Shown: in pieces, positions 33,139 to 43,786 of the stretch | Numbering within the stretch: the stretch's first letter is position 1 | Layout of the letters: every line of letters starts with the position of its first letter | Assembly (NCBI GenBank): GCA_029168955.1 | Contig: JAPDOI010000175.1 | Coordinates: 1,240,001 to 1,304,000, forward strand | Origin: Aplectana chamaeleonis | Lineage: Eukaryota; Nematoda; Chromadorea; Rhabditida; Cosmocercidae | Direction of reading: 5' to 3' | DNA: 64,000 nt | The notes under the pieces: generated by a model | Seen by the model: only the letters and a program-made list of their open reading frames with translations | Told to the model about the DNA's origin: nothing | The model's database searches: none | Program-made: the position numbers and the translations under genes

Positions 33139-34557
33139 GTTTAACATTAACTACTTCACTTATTACTGCTTATCATATCAAGTGATATTATCAGTTGGTA
33201 GATCAGATCGCTAAAACACGTTGTAGGCTGTACTTTTTGATGGGAAGGGACAAGGAAAGTGACTAACAAAATTGTTACTTACTGTTTAAAAATAACTACT
33301 TCACTTATTACTGCTTATCATATCGAGTGATATTATCAGTTGGCAGATCAAATCGCTAAAACACGTACTTTTTCTTAGGGAAGGGACACGGGAAGTGACT
33401 AACAAATTTGTTACTTACTATTTAACATTAACTACTTCACTTATTACTGCTTATCATATCAAGTGATATTATCAGTTGGTAGATCAAATCGCTAAAACAC
33501 GTTGTAGGCTGTACTTTTTGATGGGAAGGGACAATTAAAGTGACTAACAAGTTTGTTACTAACTGTTTAACATTAACTACTTCACTTATTACTGCTTATC
33601 ATATCAAGTGATATTATCAGTTGGCAGATGAAATCGCTAAAACACGTACTTTTTCTTAGGGAAGGGACACAGGAAGTGACTAACAAGTCTGTTACTTACT
33701 GTTTAACCTTAACTACTTCACTTATTACTGCTTATCATATCAAGTGATATTATCAGTTGGTAGATCAGATCGCTAAAACACGTTGTAGGCTGTACTTTTT
33801 GATGGGAAGGGACAAGGAAAGTGACTAACAAGTTTGTTACTTACTGTTTAACATTAACTACTTCACTTATTACTGCTTATCATATCAAGTGATATTATCA
33901 GTTGGCAGATCAAATCGCTAAAACACGTACTTTCTCTTAGGGAAGGGACACGGGAAGTGACTAACAAGTTTGTTACTTACTATTTAACATTAACTACTTC
34001 ACTTATTACTGGTTATCATATCAAGTGATATTATCAGTTGGTAGATCAAATCGCTAAAACACGTTGTAGGCTGTATTTTTCGATGGGAAGGGACAAGGAA
34101 AGTGAATAACAAGTTTTTTACTTACTGTTTAACATTAACTACTTCACTTATTACTGCTTATCATATCAAGTGATATTATCAGTTGGTAGATCAAATCGCT
34201 AAAACACGTTGTAGGCTGTACTTTTTGATGGGATGGGACAAGGAAAGTGACTAACAAGTTTGTTACTTACTGTTCAACATTAACTACTTCACTTATTACT
34301 GCTTATCATATCAAGTGATATTATCAGTTGGTAGATAAAATCGCTAAAACACGTTGTAGGCTGTACTTTTCGATGGGAAGGGACAAGGAAAGTGACTAAC
34401 AAGTTTTTACTTACTGTTTAACATTAACTACTTCACTTATGACTGCTTATCATATCAAGCGATATTATCAGTTGGTAGATCAAATCGCTAAAACACGTTG
34501 TAGGCTGTACTTTTTCGTAGGGAAGGAAAAGGGGAAGTGACTAACAAGTTTGTTACT
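33139..34557 (+). repeat. 145/136-bp satellite with higher-order pattern, 10 units
   Basis: Units start at 33139, 33284, 33420, 33565, 33701, 33846, 33982, 34127, 34272 and 34416. Lengths alternate 145, 136, 145, 136, 145, 136, 145 and then 145, 144, 142. The long form carries CACGTTGTAGGCTGTACTTT; the short form lacks TTGTAGGCTG and has TTTTCTTAGGGA instead. Every unit has ATTAACTACTTCACTTATTA and ATATCAAGTGATATTATCAG. No coding potential. Confidence 0.95.
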
Positions 34558-34690
34558 TTCTGATGACGTCATCAAAGTGCGTGGGGCATGTGATGACGTC
34601 ATCAGGACGTCGTGCCAAGTGCATAGGGCATCTGATAACGTCATCAGGATGTCGTGTAAAGTACACACGGCATCTGATGACGTCATCTGG
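34558..34690 (-). repeat. CRE-like minisatellite, second site, about 4 units
   Basis: Inverted relative to the 30.2-30.7 kb array, with TGATGACGTCATCA intact or nearly so three to four times and the GGGCATCTGAT spacer. It begins directly where the satellite stops. Confidence 0.88.
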
Positions 34691-34743
34691 ATGTCGAGAA
34701 AAGAGAGTCGCACGTCGTTTGTAGCGTGCGCAACAAGTCAATC

Positions 34744-35431
34744 ACTTACTGATTGTCATATCAGTCCATGCTATTTGGAAAATATGGAAGATTTTTACAG
34801 ATATTACTTCGTAATATCAATAAAAAGTGAACAATTCTATCAAAAAGAGGTCTTCTAAGCGAAAGAGGTTTGGTTGGCGTCAGAAACGTTCCAACAAAAA
34901 GGGAACAATAGGCAAGTAGGATGAGGAGAGTCTACAAAAATTGAACAATATGTTCTTAGACTGATTTTCTTGGCCGAAACTTCTTAATAGCTGAAACAAA
35001 CCGTTGTGGCATTTCACGAGGAAGAGCTCAATGGTTTCCAAGAATGGACTTCTATTCTTGACGAGATTATAAGAATATACTCTTATTTCATGCTGCACTT
35101 TCAGTTCGCTTCTCGTAGCAGCTGGAGCTAGCCGTCTGTGTACGTAAAGTTGAAATCATTTTCTCTTCTAATTATAACTAATAGGTGCACATAATTATAC
35201 ATTTTTATCGTTACTCGCATAATCGGAGACTATGTGGAACCATAGAGTGCTTCCGTGTGAAACACCGCAACGGTTTGTTTTCGCTATTAAGAAGTTTCGG
35301 CCAAGAAAATCTGTCTCAGAAAATATTGTTCAATTTTTGTAGACTCTCCTCATCCTACTTGCCTATTGTTCCCTTTTTGTTGGAACGTTTCTGACGCCAA
35401 CCAAACCTCTTTCGCTTGGAAGATTCCACTT
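34744..35431 (-). mobile_element. long inverted-repeat part of composite element, copy 2
   Basis: Left arm (GTCTTCTAAGCG at about 34850, GTTTGGTTGGCGTCAGAAAC, GGAACAATAGGCAAGTAGGA, to about 35010) is the inverted match of 35270-35431. The outer bases 34744-34850 match the inverted 26025-26130 of copy 1. The right edge lacks the final 14 bases seen in copy 1. Confidence 0.82.
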
Positions 35432-35990
35432 AGGTCTGGTAATATAATGAGTCCTCTGTGAAGACAACCATTCAGACTTACGGCGTTGTGTACTCTTGCG
35501 CTACCATTGCACTTAAGACGGACTTTGGTGAGTTTTTTCGATTCGTTAATGACGGCGTGGTGTGAAAGGAAGTTTCCGACGTTGCTCGTTTGAGATGAAG
35601 GACGATAACCACTGATTTCTCTCAAAAGTTTATCTGGATAATATCGTTGTATTTTTCCAGTTGTTCAGGTTTTGTTGTCAGTATTTTCTAATTTGAACGT
35701 AGGCAAGCGAGGCTATGGTCGAAGTTATTTGGGAGGACGGTTCGGTCGAGTTTGAATGGTAGACGTGTGTAGGACCGCTGTTGAGCTTCGTCATAATGAG
35801 TGGTGCTGTTGAAAAAGTCGAGGCAGGTGATATCATCAGAGCGTGTTGCTTCGTCTCCTACACCGAGGGATTCGCATTTCCAAAATCGTTCAACCATTTC
35901 GTCCAGATGAGATTTGTTGAGTGGGTGATCACTAATATTGCAGACTGCTGTGTTGATAGTTCGCGTAGTTAGCTTCTTACCGGAAATCAT
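35432..35990 (-). pseudogene. BEL/Pao protease-RT linker and RT N-terminus
   Basis: Minus frames read GKKLTTRTINTAVCNISDHP to ERFWKCESLGVGDEATRSDD, the linker after the protease, then RLPFKLDRTVLPNNF. A further frame has FLSHHAVINESKKLTKVRLK, NAVSLNGCLHRGLIILPDLS, the standard start of Pao RT. A stop near 35687 divides the two frames. The protein text breaks off at 35432 where the composite element begins and continues at 32715. Confidence 0.82.
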
Positions 35991-36036
35991 TTCGGAAATG
36001 TATAATGAAACATCATCAAATACCAGAAATTGGTCA

Positions 36037-36291
36037 CTATGGCAATAAAATCGCTTGATTCATCCTTCGGCAACAATTCCTATAAATCACCCTTTCTAAT
36101 GAGAAATTTTGTTTTGTCTCACACTTTGTGTACAGGCCTGCCCATGTTAAATGCTTGAGATTAAAAGAGCTCAAGAAAATGAAATAAACGACTTCCACGA
36201 AAATCGTCCACTCCGTCGACAATACATGGCGACCACGGAGACCTACTAACATCCGAAACCTGCTCTCAATCGAATCGCCAATCTCCCCACG
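36037..36291 (+). other. possible BEL 5' leader
   Basis: Lies between the divergent pol and gag pieces. Expected to hold leader or LTR sequence, but no LTR could be delimited. Confidence 0.35.
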
Positions 36292-37580
36292 ATGAGTTCG
36301 CATCTTCGTCGCGAAATTGGAATTGCACGTAAGCACTTGCTCAAAGCTATTAATTTATGCGAAGAAGATCTGAATAAAAATCTACCCGAGTACCTTACCA
36401 AGGCAACAAACGATGATCTTCTTGACTACGCCGAAACTCAATACACCCACCACGAATCAGCCTTCGCGAAACTATCGAAACTCGAGGAACTCAACCGCGA
36501 ATGGGCAGCACTGATGGTTAGAGATGAGAAAGAGGTAACAATCTTTCACGAATACATATCCAAATACGGCGACTATCGTGATGACCTTCAAAAAGCCATC
36601 GATAAGCTTCATTTAATCGATGGTAACGAAGTCCTCCTGCAGCAAGAACTTGAGAATCGCGAAATAGACTATGAGTTCAACTCGTATCCTGTGCAGCAAC
36701 AACCAGCTTCCGCACCCCAGGATACAAATAACCTCAACCAAAACCATTCGCTCTCAACCCCACAACTCCCAGCCTCCTACTCATCAACAGCTTCGCGTAC
36801 CCCTCAACCTGCCTATCCACCACCCCACGTACCCAACACCTTTTCCGATACGCCCAGCTTCAATTATTCCGACGCCTCACTCTTGACAAGATTGGAACTT
36901 CCATCCTTCAGCGGAACCTTTCTAGACTTTCCTGAATTTGGGCCCGATATGACGCCCTCATCCATTCTAAACCATCTCTCAGTGGTGCAACAAAATTCTC
37001 GCTGCTGAAAAGTTGCCTCAAAGGGCGTGCCCTACAATCGATCCATGGCCTTCCAGTAACCAACGAAAACTACGCAACAGCATATGATATTCTACGTTCC
37101 ACCTACGATAATCACTACTCTGCGTTATTTTATCTACACTCAATTGTGAAATCTGCCGCAATGTGACGCTGGTGGTAAACAACTTCAAGACATCTACTTG
37201 AAGATGCTTCGTCTCGTTCGGCAGTACAATGCAATCACTCCAGATTCACTCGAATTTGGACTAGGAGCACTGCTCTACAACAAACTTTCTCGCTTCGTCA
37301 GAGCCAGACTGTACGACGTCACTGATGGTCAACGGAATCTCACTCCTTCCGAATTAATGACACTATTCGGCCACATCGTTAAAAAGGAATCTACATTGCG
37401 ACAAATCGACTCATCGACAATTTCTCAGCAACCATCGTATCACATCTTTCAAAGAGCCGGACATCAACCAACAACTCGTCCAAATCAACGCCCGGATGGC
37501 TACAACTCAACAATCCATTGGCAACGTCCAACTCCACAACAATGTCCATTTTGTAACCGGACATCACACAGTGCTTGACA
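36292..37580 (+). pseudogene. BEL/Pao gag (DUF1759-like) with zinc knuckle
   Basis: The frame from ATG 36292 gives a helical N-terminus (REIGIARKHLLKAINLCEED), a Pro/Gln-rich middle and LTRLELPSFSGTFLDFPEF, the signature of the BEL/Pao gag domain. A frameshift near 36950 moves on to DALIHSKP-like text and KFSLLKSCLKGRAL, then a stop near 37155. The frame from 37198 continues capsid-like sequence to CPFCNRTSHSA, the start of a zinc knuckle. The next shift (near 37570) hides the remaining Cys/His residues in another frame. The product would form the particle shell; this copy has at least three breaks. Confidence 0.85.
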
Positions 37581-38695
37581 CTGTTGCACCGTCCAATCAC
37601 CGGAAGAAAGACGAAAATTTGCCCAGACTAGCAGAGTATGCCTCAAATGCCTCGATCAAGGACATCGCACCATCAACTGCAGTCGCCCTCCTTGTTACAA
37701 ATGCCAATATCATCACCATCCAGCTCTATGCTTCAAATCTACACCATCTCCAACTATGTCGTCGACAAACCGTAGACATTCCATTTCTCCTCGCAGAGAT
37801 ATTTCTTCATCCAGATATCCCACTGCTCCGGAGAACGTTCGCTAACGCCACCAAGAACAAATTGGCTCTCAAAACCGTTCTCGTCCGCGACCCTCGAACG
37901 ACACTCGAGCCAGTGCCCATCCATCATCACCACCCAACCATCAAGTCCATTTTTCCAGCAGTGTTCCTGAACCAACAACTCCAGAAAACGGTGAAACACC
38001 CAAAGTACCACCTTCATCCTACACCGTCACTCTTGACTCAAGTAATGTCAACCACTGCGAAAATCCTGAACCCAATTCGACTCTTCCTATGTGCACGGAA
38101 GTAACGTTCATGAATCCGAATGATCACTCCAACAAACTCAAAACCGTCGCCTTCTTAGACAGCGGTTCTTCTCATTCTTACAATACAACAGACGTTGCTA
38201 CTCGACTTCAACTCGACCAATATCGACCAGAAAACATCTCACTACATGCATTTATATCATCCCATCCCACGACACTACCCTCTCATCTCCACACCCTTCA
38301 TCTGCTACTAGAAGATGAAACCCCATATACCATCTCCGCTCAATCTCTACCGATCTCAACACAAGCACTCAAGCTTTCCACCCTATCTCGAGCCCAACTA
38401 ATTCCCAACATCAACGACATGGATATACCCATCATCTCAAGACCCCTGGAATATTAATAGGAATGAACCATTTCTGCGATCTCATCCTCTCGTCGTGATT
38501 TTACTCGATGGTTCTACCTAATGGGTACCACCTTCTCAACACACGTCTGGGAAAACTGATTTCCGGTAAGAAGCTAACTACGTGAACTATCAACACAGCA
38601 GTCTGCGATATCAGTGATCACCCACTCAACAAATCTCATCTGGACGAAATGGTTGAACGATTTTGGAAATGTGAATCCCGATTCCACGATTCCAC
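37581..38695 (+). pseudogene. BEL/Pao nucleocapsid end and aspartic protease
   Basis: Cys- and His-rich text appears across frames near 37570-37730 (second knuckle). From 38089 a frame reads CTEVTFMN, then KTVAFLDSGSSHSYNTTDVA, a retropepsin active site with D-S-G in place of D-T-G as in many Pao proteases, ending at PLEY with a TAA near 38457. The linker resumes as LLNTRLGKLISGKKLTT at 38540-38590, with a TGA inside, up to FWKCES at 38690, where BEL sequence ends. This last 125 bases is the inverted duplicate of 35865-35990. Confidence 0.8.
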
Positions 38696-38824
38696 GTACT
38701 GAACTTCCTTTTATATGATTCGTAACTGAAAAAATAAGATTTCAAATATCATTAATCAAAAAGTTGTTCCAAAATTATGAAAATGACGTTGACAATCAAG
38801 AATATTCATTCGAAAAAATCTTAA

Positions 38825-39368
38825 AGGCAGTGGTCGCGATCAAATATGCTTGTCGTCTTTTTCTCTCCAAATCCTTTCCTGGGTCTCGAGTAGTAGGACC
38901 TATAAGAAAAAATCGCGAAAAAACCACTGTTTTGGGCCGAATTTGAAACCTGAACTTTCTTGTCTTTTGATGGTGGATGAGCCCACACCATATCATCGGC
39001 AGCGATGACCTCTTATATCAAGAACATCAGCTAGCTTGAAATTGAATGTCAATCAATGAACCTTCGAATTTATGTACACATCTAGTCAAAAACATTGACT
39101 GAAGTGATGCTTTCATTATTCAACTGTTTTTATTCGCTAAATTTGCATTTATTTCGTTCTCTGAATGTCGATTTTTGACTGCTCGGCATGAGACGGCGAT
39201 CTGTTTCGTCATCGCTGTGCACGTGTGCACGAACTAGCTTCTTTGGGCCCTAAAAACTCTAACTGTAGACCGTTTTTCACCGCGCTACCTTCATAGTTTT
39301 TCAGCTGTTTTTGATCTAAGCCGATTTTTGTAGTTTTTCGATAACGTTTTTCATCGTGACCACTGCCT
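38825..39368. mobile_element. TTAA-flanked TIR element, copy 4 (544 bp)
   Basis: Left end AGGCAGTGGTCGCGATCAAA, right end complement of AGGCAGTGGTCACGATGA, TTAA on each side. Interior as in copies 2 and 3. Confidence 0.88.
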
Positions 39369-39372
39369 TTAA

Positions 39373-40080
39373 GTGATTCAGTTCTGGCTTAAATATGAAC
39401 CTTTTAACCTTGCAATAATACTTTGGCGTACTATTGGTTTACAGTCTCCTATCCCAATTGGGTTGCTCCTTCATTGCGTGGATAGGTGTGACCCGAGCCT
39501 TGTGCTGGCACATGAGCGAGGCCACTCTCCACATCTTGGAGTATTAACAGGCATCACCGCACATACGTACCATTCGGGATGTGCTGACCCGTTACCGTTG
39601 ACAAGGCGTCAGCTACCTGAGGTCCGCCCACTATTGGCTACTCGAACCTCGTATGCCCAACTATGCCGGCTTTGTAATTATCACTTATTCGTTATATTTT
39701 GAAAATGAGAGTCATTTAAGAAAGTCGATTTTAGTTTTCGAGCATCTTAATTACTCGTTTTCTAATATATTCCATTCATTCGAGAGACTAAATCAATCGT
39801 ATCCAATTTTTATGTTTTTCTTTCTCGAGTAATATGATCAACAGGAGAACCGAAAGAATTGATTTTTCGAATTTTAAACCATTTTCGGGTCACTTGATTA
39901 TTCAACCTGAAAAAAAGTTCAAAAATATTTTTGATGTGTTAGATAGATTTTCCGAATCTTCATTCCAATCGAATTCATAACGGGTATATGTACAAATGGA
40001 TTTTTACTCGAATTTAGTCATTCATTCAGAATTTGAGACGAGCATCATTCGAAAAATTTCCCCATTTGGGAATTTCAAAA
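39373..40080. other. no recognised gene
   Basis: A 109-residue frame (39373-39702) has no recognisable domain. The 39440-39680 stretch has a different, more GC-rich texture and could be an old short element. Confidence 0.4.
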
Positions 40081-40099
40081 ACGCATTCTTGCTTATATA

Positions 40100-40923
40100 C
40101 AGTACCGTCAAAAAGTCTATTCCCATGACCTTTCCGCGAATAATGTTTTTATACATAGCTTGGCTTGGCTTTAGCAAAACTTGATGAAACTTTAGTATGT
40201 TATGGGGCATCACAAGCCCTGCTTTACACACACGCAGAAATAGTTTTTGAGCATGCAGTTCTTAAATATGGAATTTATTTATCATTTTGTGGCATTATTT
40301 CGGATAAGGAGTATTCCCTCAAAACCTGGCTATTACAATTCCGAACCCGTAGCGGTTGTTTGCCATTAAATGATCTTCTGAACGGTAATATAACCTTGTG
40401 AGAAAATAATTTCTATCAAACTTTTTCTCAAGACCGCAAATTAAACAGATTATGACATAATTCTGAAAATTCACACCTATAAGATTAATCGCTCGAGAAC
40501 CAAGCTAAAATATCTATCTTATGGGTTTGACAAGGTACAACTGGTACACAAATTTCGCTTTCTTTCGATGACGTCAAAGAGAGATACTTAATAGGTGCAA
40601 TATTGCATAATTTTCTTTCGAATTTGCTTCTAAGAAAATTTCGATAGAACTTAATTTCTCAGAAGGGTATCCTGCGGTTCAAAAGACCTTCTAATGGCAA
40701 ACAAGTGCTACGGATTTGGAACTGTAAAAGCGATGTTTTGAGGGAATCCTTATGGGGGAGGGGGTCCTTATTTGAAACAATACGACAAAATGATACAAAA
40801 ATCCCACATTTTGAAACTGCACACTCCTAAACCAATTTTGTATATGTGTAAAGCAAGGGTTGTGATGCTATATAAAAAACTGAAATTTCATCAAGTTTCG
40901 CTAGAGGCAAGCCAAGATGTGTA
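40100..40923. mobile_element. inverted-repeat remnant with Tc1-like end
   Basis: TACAGTACCGTCAAAAAGTC at about 40100 resembles Tc1-type ends. The following bases to 40240 (CTTGGCTTTAGCAAAACTTG, ATGAAACTTTAGT) match, inverted, 40836-40920 (CAAGTTTCGCTAGAGGCAAG, GTGTAAAGCAAGGGTTGTGATG). A mariner cuts the right arm at 40923. Confidence 0.55.
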
Positions 40924-42174
40924 CAGGCCGTCCAATAATTCCTGTCCGAAAATTTTCAAAATTCTATAATTTTCCTTAGAAGTGTTATAATATCAGGCAA
41001 GTGTAAGAACCTTCTAGAAGGTTTTCCAAAGTTCTACGCTAGGGGTATATAAGGCGCAATCGCCGCGTCTAGCTACCAGTACAAGCTAAAATGGACCAAG
41101 GTCGAATTCGTACGTTCGTGTACTACGAGTGGCTGCTGGGCAACGACACGGGCACCGCGGTCGCCAACATCTGCGGAGCGTGCAAGGAGGATGCAGTGTC
41201 CCAACGCACAGTCAGCTGCTAGTTCAATCGTTTCGAGAGCGGCGACACGAGCCTCGAGGACAGGGAGCACAGCGGGAGGCCTTCTACAGTGGATGATGAC
41301 GAAGTCCGTCGCTGTATCAAGGAGAAGCCGGAAGCCACCACCCGTGAACTGGCGACGACGCTCGGCTGCAGCAAGTCCACCATCCACAATCGACTCAACT
41401 TACTCGGCTAACACAAAGTTCTGGCCGGATCCCCCACCGTCTGACGGACGCCAACAAGCAGAGCCGCGTGGCCGTCTGCCAGTCCCTCCTCCTTCGTCCA
41501 CATCGCAAGGAGTTTCTCGAGGACCTGGTCACTGGGGATGAGAGCTGGGTTCTCTACGACAACGTCGCCCGCCGTGCCGTCTGGATGCCGCGCGGAGAAA
41601 AGCCGCCGACGACGCCGAAAGCCGACCTGCACCCGCTGAAGACCATGATCTGCTCCAGGTGGGACACCAAGGGCATGCTGTACTTCGAGCTGCTCCCGCA
41701 AGGCAGGACGGTCACCGCCTCCATCTACACCGATCAGCTCGAGTAACTAGCCGCCGCCATCCGAGAAAAGCGTCCCCGACGGGCCTCGGTCCACCTGCTG
41801 CACGACAACGCGCGCCCCCACATGGCGAAGGAGACCCAGCAGAAGTTGGCGACGCTCGGCTGGGAGACGGTTGCCCATTTGCCGTATTTCGCGGACCTCG
41901 CCACCTCCGACAACCACTTGTTCCGCCCGCTGAAGCATCATTTGGCCGCAAGAAAATTCACCAACTACGACAACCTCAAATCCGAGATCGCGGAATTCTT
42001 CGAGTCGCAGCCCCCGGAGTTCTGGACGAATGGCATCGGCGACCTGCCCAATCGTTGGGCCACTGTTGTGGATAACTGTGGTGATTATATTGTTGATTAG
42101 ACTTGTTTTTCAATAAAGTTGAAAAAAATTAAAAATGGTGAAATTTTCGGACAAGAATTCTTGGACAAGCTGGG
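40924..42174 (+). mobile_element. mariner element with TIRs and TA duplication (1251 bp)
   Basis: Left TIR CAGGCCGTCCAATAATTCCT, continuing GTCCGAAAATTT, matches the inverted right TIR (CAGCTTGTCCAAGAATTCTT, continuing GTCCGAAAATTT). TA borders both ends. One transposase fills the interior. Its GC content is far above that of the surrounding DNA. Confidence 0.92.
41091..42100 (+). pseudogene. mariner transposase, inactivated
   Basis: Starts MDQGRIRTFVYYEWLLGNDT, followed by helix-turn-helix text (RFESGDTSLEDREHSGRPST, TTRELATTLGCSKSTIHNRL). The DDE region has VTGDESWVLYDN (first Asp), LLHDNARPHMAKETQQKL (second Asp) and YFADLATSDNHLFRPLKHHL (third Asp), with the D-34-D spacing of the mariner family. 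Ends WATVVDNCGDYIVD. Breaks: TAG at 41220-41222 where the family has Trp, TAA at 41409-41411, a frameshift near 41430 and TAA at 41744-41746. About 340 residues in all, the normal length. It would cut and paste by recognising the TIRs; this copy cannot be translated through. Confidence 0.93.
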
Positions 42175-42239
42175 TAGCGTAGGTCTCAACGAGGACAGTC
42201 GTATGCTCTGTGAGAATAGCCATGCCTTGAATGGCTGAA

Positions 42240-42900
42240 AAGCATGTGCATTATAGTTGTACAATTTCGAAAAAAATGTCGAACAAACGAAAACTAAAAA
42301 AAACTTCGTTCGAAAAAAGTTGGAACGAACGAATTTTGAAACTAATCGAAATTAAGGATTTTTTCGAAGCTTGTTTGAAAAATTTCAAACGAACAAATTT
42401 CAAAAATCTTTCGAAACTTCGTAGGTCGAACGAACGGATTTCGAATCTAATAGAAATTTGGATTTTTTTCGAAAGCCGTTCAAAAATTTACGATTTTTTC
42501 GAATCTCGTTCGAAGTTTAGGATTTTTTTCGATACTCAATTGAAGTTTCGGATCTTATTTTCGAAACTGGTCTCAACGCTTTATTTACAACGCTCGGTCA
42601 GAGAATGAATATTCCACACCTATTCGATTTCTACTCAAGTCGCGTACGCTCACGCTCACGGCAACTCGGCCCGAGGAATAACGAAACAACGTAACCTAGG
42701 GTTCGAGAAGCGTTTTCAAAGTCGAACAAATTTTCGAAAAAAAAATCGAACAATCAGATCTCGAACGAATGAAAATCGAGGAAGAAATCCTCTTGACGAA
42801 ATTTCGAACGAACGAAATTTGAAAAAAAATGGTTCGACGGAACATCGAACGAACAAATTTTGAAAAAAAAATCGTTCGACCAAATTAAAAACTGATGCTT
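42240..42900. repeat. TTCGAA-rich degenerate repeat region
   Basis: Dozens of TTCGAA, TCGAACGAACGAA and TTTCGAAA words occur in both senses. No fixed period could be measured by eye. Confidence 0.7.
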
Positions 42901-43039
42901 TTGATTCATTTAAGTCCTACAGATGTTATGAGATATTTCCTTTAGGAATCAAACCGTTTCTTTAGATATACATGTGCGTCTATATTCTTTTTCTTATTTA
43001 CTTATTTTATTTTGAATTATTTCCTTGCGAAGATGTGAC

Positions 43040-43255
43040 GGATTCTCGAGAGGAGAAATCAGGCGCAGAGCTGCTAAGGAGAATAAAACGAAAACTTGTC
43101 GAGAATAAGACGAGGAGTTGTCGAGAATCCGGCGAAAAGTTGTCGAGAATCAGCCGAGGAGTTGTCGAGAATTAGGCGAGAAGATGTTCTGAATTCGTAC
43201 GAATTCTGGACAACTTCTCGCCGGAGTCTCGAACAACTTTTTTCGCCTGAGAATT
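43040..43255. repeat. 22-bp repeat with central palindrome
   Basis: Three to four direct units of GTTGTCGAGAATCAGGCGAG type (43095-43180) run into the 16-base perfect palindrome GAATTCGTACGAATTC (about 43190-43205), then recur inverted (GACAACTTCTCGCCGGA). Confidence 0.8.
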
Positions 43256-43434
43256 AATCCCCCCCCCGGCCTTCACCCAAATTACCGACTTGAAAGTAAC
43301 CAGATTGAAATTTTAGAACGAGGTAAGAAAACTGAAAGACTCACCTGAATAAATCCTAACCAGTTAACCGATAATCGTGAAGTGGGTAGGAAGAGTTGGT
43401 AGCAGGGAACTCGTCATATCATGCGCATCCGTTA

Positions 43435-43660
43435 CTCAGGCACTCTTAGTTGTGTTCCGCCAGACCACTGCCGTGTAAAGGCCGAGTCCGTTGACCCGAA
43501 ACATTGGCCGTTTGTTCTGAGACATCGCTCTTCGGCACTTTCTTTACGACAGGTTTTTTTTCTCCGAAATACCTTCTGTTGCACCTGGATAACCTGGCGT
43601 TTTCCCAAAGACAAGCACAAACAACAGCGGTCTGGCGGAACACAACTACAAGTGTCTGAG
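43435..43660. mobile_element. MITE with 35-bp TIRs (226 bp)
   Basis: Left CTCAGGCACTCTTAGTTGTG, then TTCCGCCAGACCACTG, and right complement CTCAGACACTTGTAGTTGTG, then TTCCGCCAGACCGCTG. Interior non-coding; the frames here are by-products. Confidence 0.82.
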
Positions 43661-43786
43661 TGTGCTATACTGTAGCAGACGTGTCTGAGTAGCTGCTGAT
43701 GGGCACAGTTCATGCACTCCGTTTTGAACGGGTTGTTTCTATAACACTGCTTGAGCTTTGTGTGTAACATTTTTTTATTGAGCAGA

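Larger units (their letters stand above)
32720..35431. mobile_element. 2.7 kb composite insertion splitting BEL pol
   Basis: The BEL protein reads LPDLSGI up to 35432 and resumes LRIRFAPIL at 32715, words adjacent in Pao-family RT, so everything between is an insertion. In order from the left it has a GC-rich hairpin (32731-32753), a TGCTTCC microsatellite, a 145/136-bp satellite, CRE-like units and a long inverted repeat. The 34558-35431 part is the inverted copy of 25410-26420. No transposase seen. Confidence 0.82.
30690..38695. mobile_element. BEL/Pao retrotransposon, rearranged and interrupted
   Basis: Pol lies on the minus strand (35990-35432 joined in sense to 32715-30690) and gag-protease on the plus strand (36292-38695), head to head. 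A 125-base segment (SGKKLTT to ERFWKCES in the protein) is present on both sides in opposite orientation, about 96% alike by eye. Either two copies lie head to head or an inversion duplicated its breakpoint. LTRs were not identified. Stops and shifts throughout make it inactive. Confidence 0.85.

Noticed and set aside
41659..42075. 138-residue Arg/Pro-rich frame
   Set aside because: Shadow of the GC-rich mariner transposase in another frame.
40924..42174. Active mariner
   Set aside because: Three stop codons and one frameshift interrupt the transposase.
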